From Comamonadaceae bacterium (GTDB taxonomy: Bacteria; Pseudomonadota; Gammaproteobacteria; Burkholderiales; Burkholderiaceae), in the NCBI GenBank assembly GCA_947377705.1, contig CANCGU010000040.1, positions 1 to 15,194 of the forward strand: a stretch of DNA of 15,194 nucleotides, in the 5' to 3' direction. Positions within the stretch are counted from its first letter, which is position 1; each line of letters begins with the position of its first letter. The position numbers were made by a program, and so were the translations under genes. The notes beneath the pieces were generated by a model. That model was not told where the DNA came from, did not search any database, and saw only the letters and a list, made by a program, of their open reading frames with translations. Positions 1 to 6,559 of the stretch are shown in pieces.

Positions 1-6
1 GACTGC

Positions 7-699
7 ATGATGAAATCGAAAAAAATTGGGATTTACATGTTCGGCATAGCGTTATCGTTGTTAGCTGCATGCGGTGGCGGTGGCGGTGGCGGTGGCGGTG
101 GCGGTGGCGGCGGATCCGCCACTCTTGGACCAATACTTACCGGAACGACTTTTGCCGGTGCGTTGCAAACTAAAACATATAGCAATGGAACAACAGTTAC
201 CGCGCAAGCCGTAGGGTCCACCGAGGCTTGGGCAACTGACCACGTCACAAAAACAACCACTTATACATTTGCAGATGGTGGAAGCAACGCCATTGTTGAA
301 ACGATCGCAGCAACTGTTTCAACACCTTTGTTAACTGCTGCAACTTATCCAAGTAATTGGACTTCTGCTGGTGTTAATGTCACAAAACCAAGCGTAAGCT
401 CTGTAACAAATACTTATGGAGATGGAACGGTTGCTACTGCTGAGAATGGTTCAGCATCAAAGCCATTTAATCAATTGACTTTATCAGCGCAATCAATAAC
501 CGACCCTAGTACGGTAGTTAGGTCGGCAACGACAGATTACAACTTGAACTGGGGAGTCCCAGATAAAAGCGGCCCTGCTTTGGCTAATGCGTTCTCAAAT
601 GGATCGGTAAATTCAATTGTTTATGCGCACCAATTAATTACTGGGGTAAAACTGTCAGCGGGCAGTGTGCACTTGGCCCTGTATCTGGAGTTTGCTTAA
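7..699 (+). CDS. N-terminal part of a frameshifted S8 (subtilisin-like) surface lipoprotein
   Basis: This reading frame encodes a lipoprotein signal peptide: basic MMKSKK, a hydrophobic core, then lipobox L-A-A-C with Cys22 as the predicted lipidated residue. The cysteine is followed by 14 glycines, then a Thr/Ser/Asn-rich, probably beta-rich stretch (about residues 37-205) with loosely repeated 'TYxxG' pieces such as TKTYSNGT, TYTFADGG and TNTYGDGT. No catalytic motif is present in this half. After about residue 215 the frame degrades, while the -1 frame continues a sensible sequence (SGQCALGPVSGVCLNGP, then AWLQGWTGAGVNV) straight into the protease domain at 747-1649. The two pieces are therefore almost certainly one gene broken around GGGG (643-646) or AAAA (648-651); restored, it would be about 547 residues. 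The start is the first or second ATG, and only six bases precede it, so no ribosome site can be judged. Surface location is inferred from the lipobox and Gly linker. Confidence 0.75.
   Translation: MMKSKKIGIYMFGIALSLLAACGGGGGGGGGGGGGGSATLGPILTGTTFAGALQTKTYSNGTTVTAQAVGSTEAWATDHVTKTTTYTFADGGSNAIVETIAATVSTPLLTAATYPSNWTSAGVNVTKPSVSSVTNTYGDGTVATAENGSASKPFNQLTLSAQSITDPSTVVRSATTDYNLNWGVPDKSGPALANAFSNGSVNSIVYAHQLITGVKLSAGSVHLALYLEFA
73..108 (+). repeat. Six tandem GGTGGC hexamers encoding poly-Gly
   Basis: Six perfect GGTGGC copies directly follow the lipobox cysteine codon (70-72), with GGC GGA after them. They encode 12 of the 14 consecutive glycines. The unit is six bases, so copy-number changes alter linker length without shifting the frame. 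Confidence 0.95.
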
Positions 700-746
700 A
701 TGGCCCCACCATCGTAACGCCGCACCAAGATGTAATTAATGCATGG

Positions 747-1649
747 TTGCAAGGGTGGACCGGTGCAGGTGTGAATGTAATGATGGAGGATTATTTAAAT
801 CAAACGCATGGCGTAGTTACTACGCTGTTGGCAAATAGATATGCGGCCGCAGCGAACTTTTACGGCATGGATATGCAGACAAATTTGGGAGTTTATAATC
901 TTGATGGTACTGTTGCAAATCCATCAAGCCTTGTTAAGATTGGCGTTGTTAATGCAAGTTATGGTGCAAATTTAGTCGGAATAATTGGGCACGCGGGGCC
1001 GTGGACTGCGGCTGAGTTAAATACTGCAAATGCAGTATATTCAGCAGCAGCGCTAGCTGTTGTAAATAGATATACGGGCATAACCCAGTTCCCAAATTTT
1101 AGCTACACAGATGCCGTTATTACGAAGTCTGCTGGCAATGATGGCATGAGCGGAGTTAAGGCGAATCAAGAACCACTTGTAAAGGCATTGGCAGCCAATT
1201 TGACGATTAATAATCGATTGCTCGTTGTGGGGGCACTAAATCAAGCGGGTTTTACAAATGCACCTGCAACGATTATGAATTACAGCAACCAAGCAGGTTC
1301 GGATCTAATTGTTCAATCTAGATTCCTCGTGGCAAGCGGAACAACGCCATTTTCAACTGGGAATCTTGCAGTTAATGGGGTGGCAGTTGAAGCAACTACC
1401 TCTACTGATCCTAATGGTGTTTTTTTTGGTAACGTAGGAACGTCGTATGCTGCGCCGCGTGTCGCAGGATATGTTGCGATAGTTCGTGATAAGTTTCCAA
1501 ATTTAGATGCGATTAAAACATCTTCAATTATCTTGGATACTGCAAGATATGATACTTTAACCTGTTTTCCAAATTGTGATCCTTCTATTTATGGAAAGGG
1601 TGAAGCAAGCTTATCCCGAGCATTAGCACCTGTAGGAAGGTTGCGTTGA
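747..1649 (+). CDS. S8 family serine peptidase catalytic domain (C-terminal part of the frameshifted gene)
   Basis: This is a subtilase catalytic domain. Numbering from the TTG at 747, visible motifs are GAGVNVMMED (Asp15, candidate catalytic Asp), THGVVTT (His21), VVNASYG (substrate-binding strand), SAGNDGM (Asn131, oxyanion hole) and GTSYAAPRVAG (Ser233, nucleophile). The end, YGKGEASLSRALAPVG, is typical of the close of S8 domains in autotransporter-like proteases, but no beta-barrel follows. Asp and His are only six residues apart, much closer than in classical subtilisins. In-frame codons continue upstream of the TTG without a stop to at least 600, so 747 is unlikely to be a true start; this is the second half of the gene beginning at 7. 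The stop at 1647-1649 abuts the next gene. If the break is real, the product lacks its signal peptide and would not be exported. Confidence 0.8.
   Translation: MQGWTGAGVNVMMEDYLNQTHGVVTTLLANRYAAAANFYGMDMQTNLGVYNLDGTVANPSSLVKIGVVNASYGANLVGIIGHAGPWTAAELNTANAVYSAAALAVVNRYTGITQFPNFSYTDAVITKSAGNDGMSGVKANQEPLVKALAANLTINNRLLVVGALNQAGFTNAPATIMNYSNQAGSDLIVQSRFLVASGTTPFSTGNLAVNGVAVEATTSTDPNGVFFGNVGTSYAAPRVAGYVAIVRDKFPNLDAIKTSSIILDTARYDTLTCFPNCDPSIYGKGEASLSRALAPVGRLR
1634..1640 (+). promoter_or_regulatory. Shine-Dalgarno sequence for the 1650 gene
   Basis: AGGAAGG lies nine bases before the TTG at 1650, inside the last codons of the protease frame. It supports the TTG start and translational coupling. 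Confidence 0.6.
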
Positions 1650-2264
1650 TTGTTGGTCAATAAATTAATTTCAATAGCTGTATTGCTGCTGATGGCAATT
1701 CAATCAAAAGCCAATGATTTGGATCACCGTCGAGTAATACAAAGTGCAATGATGGTATCTATTCAAGACCCTGAAAAAATAGATTTCCCATTTTTATCGA
1801 CAGTTGACATAATTAAGGAGAATGGTCGATTTACGCGTAGTTCGGGTTGGTATTTAATTGACGTTCAGCCAGTTGCTGCATCAGCTTATGACCCCACAGT
1901 CGCTTATGACATTACAAAATTTTATCAGTCGTCAAATACTAGATTTCGATTTATTAGTAACTATCGAGTTCCAGAAATTGACGCTTTTTTGTCATATGGT
2001 TTTGACAGTGGTACAAAAGCAGAAAAGTTGCAAATTAGTAAATCTTTTTTTCTTGGATTCGCAAAAGCAATTAGTCCCGTGAAAAGCCATTATTTTTTTT
2101 ACTCATGGGGGCATTGGTATGGGGAGAAAATAAGCGAAAAACCTTGTTTGGATTCATACGACCGAGAATATTGGTGCCCGGGCTTAATTGCGTGGAAAGA
2201 TAAGCCGAATTTAGAGGCTCGTCAAGAAATTTTTTACGATTTTAAATATATTTACGTATTTTAA
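1650..2264 (+). CDS. Exported protein of unknown function coupled to the S8 protease gene
   Basis: I do not recognise this 204-residue family. The N-terminus (MLVNKLISIAVLLLMAIQSKAND) reads as a Sec signal peptide with cleavage likely after SKA, so the mature protein should be periplasmic or exported. It is rich in Tyr, Phe and Trp, lacks further membrane segments, and has a late pair of cysteines (CLDSYDREYWC) that could form a disulfide. The TTG start follows the protease stop TGA with no gap, and AGGAAGG sits upstream, so it was probably co-translated with the protease. That arrangement suggests a partner such as a chaperone, inhibitor or substrate, but nothing in the sequence proves this. 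The base composition is AT-rich like the protease and unlike the genes from 2480 on. A second TTG at 1653 is an alternative start. Confidence 0.7.
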   Translation: MLVNKLISIAVLLLMAIQSKANDLDHRRVIQSAMMVSIQDPEKIDFPFLSTVDIIKENGRFTRSSGWYLIDVQPVAASAYDPTVAYDITKFYQSSNTRFRFISNYRVPEIDAFLSYGFDSGTKAEKLQISKSFFLGFAKAISPVKSHYFFYSWGHWYGEKISEKPCLDSYDREYWCPGLIAWKDKPNLEARQEIFYDFKYIYVF

Positions 2265-2278
2265 TTAAACATCTCAAT

Positions 2279-2479
2279 ATGAATATCGAGGCCGTTATTT
2301 TAAATAAATGCACGCAGTCTGTGCACTTAACTACAGATATGCGTCTTCCCGATCCTTTTAAAGAAATCGATGTGCATGTGCGCGTGGTGTAGGCATGTAA
2401 TTACGCCCGTGAGCCTGAGCTGGGGCTCATTTTTCAGGATGGATCTAAAGTGTCAGATGACTTCATGGCCTATCCCTAG
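2279..2479 (+). pseudogene. Decayed VapB/AbrB-type antitoxin (two frameshifts)
   Basis: From ATG 2279, an open frame of 37 codons (starting MNIEAVILNKCTQSVHL, then RLPDPFKEIDVHVRVV) ends at TAG 2390-2392. Skipping one base there, the next frame reads HVITPVSLSWGSFF (2394-2435). Stepping back one base near 2435, the original frame resumes as QDGSKVSDDFMAYP and stops at 2477-2479. Joined, the roughly 67 residues follow the layout of small VapB-type antitoxins: an N-terminal swapped-hairpin segment (usually x-Q-A-V-R-L-P), then 'I-x-P-x-x-x-S-W-x-S-F-F' and 'V-S-D-D-F-M'. Here the DNA-binding motif has drifted to TQSVHLT. No toxin gene follows; the 3' end overlaps the end of tehA on the other strand. 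The family assignment comes from recalled motif patterns, not a search. It is most likely a relic of a toxin-antitoxin module. Confidence 0.65.
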
Positions 2480-3452
2480 TGTCTTGCACCACCGGCACAA
2501 GCTGGTTGAGAACCAACAGCCTCAAGGTGTTGACCATCAGCACGACCAGCACCACGTTGGCCGCGATAAACAGCACGGGGGCCAACGCATGCAGCAGGGC
2601 GGTTGGCCCGTGCTCAAGCATGCGCATGGTCAAGCTTGACAGGGCGACGACGCCAAAGCTGTAGGCCCAGTACGAGGGCACAAAGCTGTGGCCCACGATC
2701 CACGGCAACAAACGCAGGGCCAGTGCCATTTGGTACAGGCCGTAGCCCAGCAGCATTTGGGCAAACAAGAGCGATGGCTCTGGGTGGATGCTCATGTAGC
2801 AAACCCCGCCCACCACCGGCGGCGCCAGCTGGATGCCGAGCAAGGGGCGCTCGGCTTCTGCAATGGCGCTGTGCAGTGAGGCGCGGCTGAGCACCATCGA
2901 CTCCAAGGCCAGCCATGAAAATGCCCCGGCGCCAAAGAACAGCTGCCCGACCTCGGTCCAGCCGTAAGCAGCACAGGCCATGCCTGCGACGAAGTTTTGC
3001 GCCACAGCGGGAAGGTAAACGGCCGCGCTCACAGTTTCTGGCGCGCGTCCCCCTTGCCAAAAGCGACCGTAAATCCACAGGCCCAACAGCAGTTGCGCCA
3101 GCAGACCCAGCCACAACAATGCCCAACCGGCTGGGCGCCACAGGGGTTGCATCACGACGGCAGCCAACAACGTTGCGACGGGCCCGAGTGCGGCGAGCAT
3201 GGACTGCACCGGATGGCGCAATTCGTCTTGCGCTGCGCTTCGGTGGAAGGTCCATTTGGCAGCGTAGGCCAACACCAAAATGAACCACAGCGCCAAGCCG
3301 ATGTAGGACAGCGCTAAAGCCACTTCTGGCGGGGCCGACCAGAGCCGGGTGGCCAGCCCCCAAGCTTGCGCCAAGGCCAAGGTGCCGACGGCCATGCTGA
3401 AGAAAGACACTGGGATGGCGCGTGCTTGGGTGAGGCGATTGGGGTGGGTCAT
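2463..3452 (-). CDS. tehA: TehA/SLAC1-family (TDT) anion channel or dicarboxylate transporter
   Basis: The 329-residue product is almost entirely hydrophobic, with about ten membrane segments. This matches the length (about 330) and architecture of TehA in the tellurite-resistance/dicarboxylate transporter family, which includes plant SLAC1 anion channels. The family-like start 'IPVSFFSMAVGTLALA' (about residues 13-28) is present. In the penultimate region, 'PSYWAYSFGVVALSS' contains a Phe that probably corresponds to the pore-gating phenylalanine of the Haemophilus homologue. The protein would sit in the inner membrane and conduct small anions or C4-dicarboxylates. No tehB neighbour is seen, so tellurite resistance should not be assumed. 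ATG 3452 has only a weak ribosome site. The last codons and stop overlap the relic antitoxin, suggesting that the insertion redefined this gene's 3' end. Confidence 0.85.
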   Translation of the reverse strand: MTHPNRLTQARAIPVSFFSMAVGTLALAQAWGLATRLWSAPPEVALALSYIGLALWFILVLAYAAKWTFHRSAAQDELRHPVQSMLAALGPVATLLAAVVMQPLWRPAGWALLWLGLLAQLLLGLWIYGRFWQGGRAPETVSAAVYLPAVAQNFVAGMACAAYGWTEVGQLFFGAGAFSWLALESMVLSRASLHSAIAEAERPLLGIQLAPPVVGGVCYMSIHPEPSLLFAQMLLGYGLYQMALALRLLPWIVGHSFVPSYWAYSFGVVALSSLTMRMLEHGPTALLHALAPVLFIAANVVLVVLMVNTLRLLVLNQLVPVVQDTRDRP

Positions 3453-3499
3453 GCGGTCTTATTTGAGTATTTTTGTTTTCAAATATAGCACTGCGAGAC

Positions 3500-3527
3500 A
3501 AACAAAAAGCGGCCCGTGGGCCGCTTT
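3500..3527 (-). terminator. Rho-independent terminator of the small Cys-rich gene
   Basis: AAAGCGGCC (3506-3514), loop CGTG and GGCCGCTTT (3519-3527) form a perfect nine-pair stem. Read on the minus strand, it is followed by TTTTTG, and it lies 18 bases after the stop of the gene ending at 3545. It also sits between that gene and tehA, so the two are separate transcription units. Confidence 0.85.
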
Positions 3528-3544
3528 GTGGTGGTGCGCTGAAT

Positions 3545-3820
3545 TTAAGCTTTTGCTTTGGTTTCAGCAGCAGGTGTGGCAGTGGTGGCCGCAGCGGCTG
3601 GGTCCGCTTCTTTTTTGAGCGGGCTACAGTCAAAGCAGACAAACATGGACGAGCCCAAAATGCGCTTGAAAGAGCCGTTGTTGCGTGGCTTGTGAACGCC
3701 GCACTTGATACAGCTCATGGTGTCGCCAGTGCGCCCAAGGCCTTCGAATGGTGAACCGCCCTTTTTTGACTTGTAGCGCAAACCGTCGTTGGAAATCTCT
3801 GTTTTTTCTGGGCGTGACAT
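3545..3820 (-). CDS. Small conserved protein with two CxxC pairs (zinc-ribbon-like)
   Basis: This is a 91-residue protein of unknown function. It has a polar N-terminus (MSRPEKTEISNDGLRYKSKK), then two CxxC pairs, SCIKCG (Cys37, Cys40) and FVCFDC (Cys62, Cys65). These enclose a basic stretch (HKPRNNGSFKRILGSSM) and are followed by a low-complexity Ala/Thr/Lys tail. The cysteine spacing suggests a structural zinc site and possible nucleic-acid or ribosome contact, but no function is known to me. I believe similar proteins are common in Burkholderiales. ATG 3820 is preferred; an in-frame TTG 15 bases upstream would add five residues. There is no signal peptide, so it is cytosolic. It has its own terminator and an AT-rich leader (3821-3901) in which I cannot place a promoter with confidence. 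Confidence 0.8.
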   Translation of the reverse strand: MSRPEKTEISNDGLRYKSKKGGSPFEGLGRTGDTMSCIKCGVHKPRNNGSFKRILGSSMFVCFDCSPLKKEADPAAAATTATPAAETKAKA

Positions 3821-3901
3821 TCGTAGGGTTCTCAAGGCAAAGACGGTATTTTCGCAAATTTATCAACCGATCTGCGATCTCATACGCAAAAACCCTAAAA
3901 A

Positions 3902-4315
3902 TCATCGCAAAAAACGCTTCGTTAGCCTTAAAACCCCGGGTCCAATGCGCTTTGAGATGGCTTGGCGGTGTCTGGCGAACAGCACATAGGCGGGTTGCAG
4001 CACTGGCATGAGCCAGCGGCGCGACAAAATCCAGGCCAAGACAGGCAAATGAGCAAGTCGGTAGGCCGTGGCAAACACGGGCACGCCGACCAGCACTTGG
4101 CCGTTTGCGGTGCGGCCATGGATTTGCGCCATGGCGGCTTCGCATGAGATGCGGTGGTCCGCTGCTTCGAAGCCCGTTTGCGTGACGTCGACAAACGCGA
4201 GTTGGCCTTGGTGATTGCGGGTTTGCAAAAACTCAATTTCAGCCACGCACAGCGGGCACTGTCCGTCGTAATAAAGCGTGAGTTCGGGCGTAGTGCTGGC
4301 GTGTGTGTTTGGCAT
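3902..4315 (-). CDS. DUF393 / DCC-family thiol-disulfide oxidoreductase-like protein
   Basis: Near the N-terminus, 'LYYDGQCPLC' carries the D-x-x-C-x-x-C signature (Asp17, Cys20, Cys23 from the chosen start) that names the DCC family (DUF393, YuxK-like), which is thioredoxin-fold-like. Downstream, 'GVPVFATAYRLAHLPVLAWI' and the basic C-terminus (about 137 residues in all) match the usual family length and layout. A redox role is expected from the CxxC, but substrates are unknown. The frame is open upstream to 4468, overlapping the divergent amidase start at 4384. ATG 4366 would add a hydrophobic segment (MPLCAALLCLGVLAC) resembling a signal anchor or lipobox; ATG 4315 gives the typical length. 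No good ribosome site distinguishes them. It lies upstream of the four-cysteine gene on the same strand, 81 bases apart. Confidence 0.8.
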   Translation of the reverse strand: MPNTHASTTPELTLYYDGQCPLCVAEIEFLQTRNHQGQLAFVDVTQTGFEAADHRISCEAAMAQIHGRTANGQVLVGVPVFATAYRLAHLPVLAWILSRRWLMPVLQPAYVLFARHRQAISKRIGPGVLRLTKRFLR

Positions 4316-4383
4316 TTGTACGCAGGCTAGCACGCCAAGGCATAGCAGGGCAGCGCAGAGGGGCATAGGGCAGAATTCACCGC

Positions 4384-5709
4384 ATGACCCAAGCCTGTTT
4401 TGACACCCACTTATCTGCCGTGCAACGTGTGGCGCACGCGCTAGAAGGCGCAGCCGCACCCGAGGCACAACATGTGTTCACGCAACGCTATGCAGACGCT
4501 GCACGCGCCAACGCGCAGCAGTGCGACGCCGCGCAATCAGCGGGCCGCAGCTTGGGGGCCTTGCACGGCGTGTGCCTCACACTCAAAGACAATTTCGACG
4601 TGGCAGGCGAGACCACCCTGGCGGGCAGCGTGGTGTGCGCGGACGAAGCGCCTGCGCTGCACGATGCGACAGTGGTGCAACGCTTGCGCGAAGCCGGTGC
4701 CGTGGTGCTGGGCAAAACCAATATGAGCGAGTTTGCGTTCTCAGGCGTGGGCATCAACCCGCACCACGGCACGCCTGCTAACCCTGCCGACACAACGCAG
4801 GCACGCGTGCCCGGTGGCTCGTCGTCAGGTGCAGCGGTGTCCGTCGCGTTGGGCATCGCGCAAGCGGGCATCGGCACAGATACCGGTGGCTCGATCCGCA
4901 TCCCCGCTGCGTTGTGCGGCTTGGTGGGTTACAAGAGTACGCAAGCGCGCATGCCGTGCACAGGTGTGATGGAGCTGTCGCGCACGCTGGACACGGTGGG
5001 CAGCATCACCCGCTCGGTGCGTGCGTGCTTGGCGGTGGACGCCGTGATGTCGCAGCAGCCATTGCCCACAGAGGCGGCTGACTTGCGCGGTCTGCGTTTG
5101 GCGGTGCCGCAAACTTTGATGCTCGATGATCTGGATGCTCCCGTGGCCCAAGCCTTTGCACGCACCTTGCGCCGCATTGCACAGGCTGGGGCGCAGGTGG
5201 TGGAAATTGCATTCACCGCGCTGGGGGACATTGCCACGCTTAGCATGCCCGGTGGTTTTTCACCCATCGAAGGCTATGCCGCGCACCATGCACGCTTAGC
5301 GCGCGGGGCAGACCGCATCGACCCTCGGGTGGTGGCCCGCATGATGCTAGGCAAGGGAATCAGCGCTCAAGATTATTTAGCCCTGCAAGACCGTCGCCGC
5401 GCTTGGATTGCACAGGCCATGCAAACGCTGCACGGCTTTGACGCCATGCTGTGTCCCACTGTGCCGATGGTGGCCCCGCTGATGGCACCTTTGCGCCACG
5501 ACGACGACGCCTTCTTCAAGGTCAACCGCTTGCTGTTGCGTAACCCCTCGGCCATCAACTACATGGACGGGTGTGCGTGGAGCTTGCCGTGCCACACAGC
5601 GGGTGAACTGCCCGTGGGTTTGATGGTGTCGTCCGTTGCTGGGCAAGACGCGCAGTTGGCGCGGGTGGCGTTGGCTTTAGAAAACTTAATGAATTCTTTA
5701 CAGGCTTAG
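4384..5709 (+). CDS. Amidase-signature family hydrolase
   Basis: This 441-residue enzyme has the complete Ser-cisSer-Lys triad of the amidase signature family: Lys68 in TLKDNFD, Ser146 in PGGSSSGAA and Ser170 in GTDTGGSIRIPAA. It also has the usual GKTNMSEF segment and the late 'DAMLCPTVP' motif. It hydrolyses a carboxamide bond in the cytosol. Length and motifs resemble GatA-like or allophanate-hydrolase-like members, but there is no gatB/gatC neighbour and no C-terminal allophanate domain, so it is not the tRNA amidotransferase subunit and its substrate cannot be read. The gene is divergent from the DUF393 gene. ATG 4384 has only a weak upstream ribosome site. The gene ends 36 bases before the start of the Gly-rich secreted protein gene, and they may share a transcript. 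Confidence 0.9.
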   Translation: MTQACFDTHLSAVQRVAHALEGAAAPEAQHVFTQRYADAARANAQQCDAAQSAGRSLGALHGVCLTLKDNFDVAGETTLAGSVVCADEAPALHDATVVQRLREAGAVVLGKTNMSEFAFSGVGINPHHGTPANPADTTQARVPGGSSSGAAVSVALGIAQAGIGTDTGGSIRIPAALCGLVGYKSTQARMPCTGVMELSRTLDTVGSITRSVRACLAVDAVMSQQPLPTEAADLRGLRLAVPQTLMLDDLDAPVAQAFARTLRRIAQAGAQVVEIAFTALGDIATLSMPGGFSPIEGYAAHHARLARGADRIDPRVVARMMLGKGISAQDYLALQDRRRAWIAQAMQTLHGFDAMLCPTVPMVAPLMAPLRHDDDAFFKVNRLLLRNPSAINYMDGCAWSLPCHTAGELPVGLMVSSVAGQDAQLARVALALENLMNSLQA

Positions 5710-5745
5710 ACCACAATGGTGGCATTGAGAGAAAGAGAGCGAGCT

Positions 5746-6120
5746 ATGACTTCTAAATTTCGCGCATTGACTCTGGGCTTGCTGTTGTTGGCCTGTCTGC
5801 CAGCTGCGATGGCCCGCGGCCCTTACGGCGGCTACCGTGGCGGCTATTACCGTGGTGGTGACTATTGGTTGGGACCTGCGTTGATTGGCGGCGCCATTGT
5901 GGGGACATCCATTTATTTGTCGCGCCCCCTGCAGCCCTCTACTGTGATCATTACCAGCCCTCCCGCAGTGGTGGTGACCACGCCCGTGCCAGCCACCACT
6001 TGGGTGAATGGTCAACAAATGGCTGCACCTGTCGAGTCGTATTACTGCCGTGACTCGGGGCAGTACTTCCCTGTAGTTCAAACCTGTACCAGCCCTTGGT
6101 TGGTGGTGATCACGCAATGA
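5746..6120 (+). CDS. Exported Gly/Tyr-rich protein, paralogue A
   Basis: This 124-residue protein has a clear signal peptide (MTSKFRALTLGLLLLACLPAAMA, cleavage likely before RGPYGG). A Gly/Tyr/Arg-rich segment (YGGYRGGYYRGGDYW) follows, then a small-residue hydrophobic stretch (LGPALIGGAIVGTSIYLS) like a glycine zipper, a Thr/Val/Pro linker, and a C-terminal motif with paired cysteines (YYCRDSGQYFPVVQTC, then SPW). Function is unknown; the design suggests an envelope protein with a membrane-associating segment. ATG 5746 is preferred over an upstream in-frame ATG at 5716 because it begins the signal peptide and follows a purine-rich AGAAAGAGAG. The stop overlaps the next gene as ATGA. A paralogue lies at 6560-6901. 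Confidence 0.8.
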   Translation: MTSKFRALTLGLLLLACLPAAMARGPYGGYRGGYYRGGDYWLGPALIGGAIVGTSIYLSRPLQPSTVIITSPPAVVVTTPVPATTWVNGQQMAAPVESYYCRDSGQYFPVVQTCTSPWLVVITQ

Positions 6121-6497
6121 ACAAAGCCTACCTGTGCGTGCTGATCGCTGGCTTGTTGCCTTATGTGTGTGCCATGGCTGCAAAGTGGGGCTTTCAAGAC
6201 TTTGACAACCACAACCCGCGCCAGTGGTTGGCCCAGCAAACCGGTTTTCGTGCACGCAGCAACGCGGCGCAAGCGAACAGCTTTGAGGCTTTTCCGCTAT
6301 TTGCGGCCGGCGTGGTTCTCGCTACCTTGGCGCATGTGGAGCCCTCGCGCATTGATCTGTACGCCATGGTTTTCGTGGCGGCGCGTGTGGGCTTTGTGCT
6401 TTGTTATCTGTCAGACAAGGCCAGCTGGCGTTCTTTGTGCTGGTTGGTGGGCATCTTGAGCGTGTTGGCTTTGTTCGCCGCCGCCTTGGGTTTGTAA
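6117..6497 (+). CDS. MAPEG-family membrane protein
   Basis: This 126-residue protein has about four membrane helices. The segment RARSNAAQANSFEAFPLFAA (about residues 43-62) matches the MAPEG signature, in which an Arg/Asn-x-x-E/Q-N-x-x-E-x-x-P-x-F pattern joins helices 1 and 2. MAPEG proteins are glutathione-dependent or eicosanoid-metabolising membrane enzymes in eukaryotes; bacterial members mostly lack an assigned substrate. It sits in the inner membrane. The start codon overlaps the stop of the preceding Gly-rich gene (ATGA at 6117-6120), showing translational coupling and probable cotranscription. An in-frame ATG 21 bases upstream (6096) is possible but would remove the coupling. Confidence 0.85.
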   Translation: MNKAYLCVLIAGLLPYVCAMAAKWGFQDFDNHNPRQWLAQQTGFRARSNAAQANSFEAFPLFAAGVVLATLAHVEPSRIDLYAMVFVAARVGFVLCYLSDKASWRSLCWLVGILSVLALFAAALGL

Positions 6498-6559
6498 AGC
6501 TGTCATCCAACGCGCGGGTTGGTGCGTTGTTGAGTTACCTTTTATCAAGTGAGTTCGCT

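Noticed and set aside
33..260. Minus-strand frame with a poly-Pro run
   Set aside because: It is simply the complement of the GGTGGC glycine tract and has no gene-like features.
640..655. Programmed -1 ribosomal frameshift in the S8 gene
   Set aside because: No canonical X-XXY-YYZ heptamer is in register and no clear downstream stimulator was seen; mutation or a homopolymer error is simpler, though not excluded.
2410..2434. Terminator-like hairpin TGAGCC-loop-GGCTCA followed by TTTTT
   Set aside because: The stem is only six pairs with an eight-base loop, and the same bases encode the PVSLSWGSFF motif of the antitoxin relic, so the symmetry is probably incidental to coding.
3470..3485. Inverted repeat CAAATA/TATTTG upstream of tehA
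   Set aside because: Arms of six bases in an AT-rich stretch with a 14-base gap are easily expected by chance, and no promoter could be aligned to it.
2614..3642. Long open frame of 342 codons on the minus strand
   Set aside because: It is an Arg/Pro-rich shadow frame of tehA with no domain sense, and it runs across the terminator at 3500-3527.
5698..6255. Open frame of 185 codons on the minus strand opposite the Gly-rich gene
   Set aside because: Low-complexity shadow of the plus-strand gene, with no recognisable motif. The plus-strand frame has a signal peptide and a paralogue.
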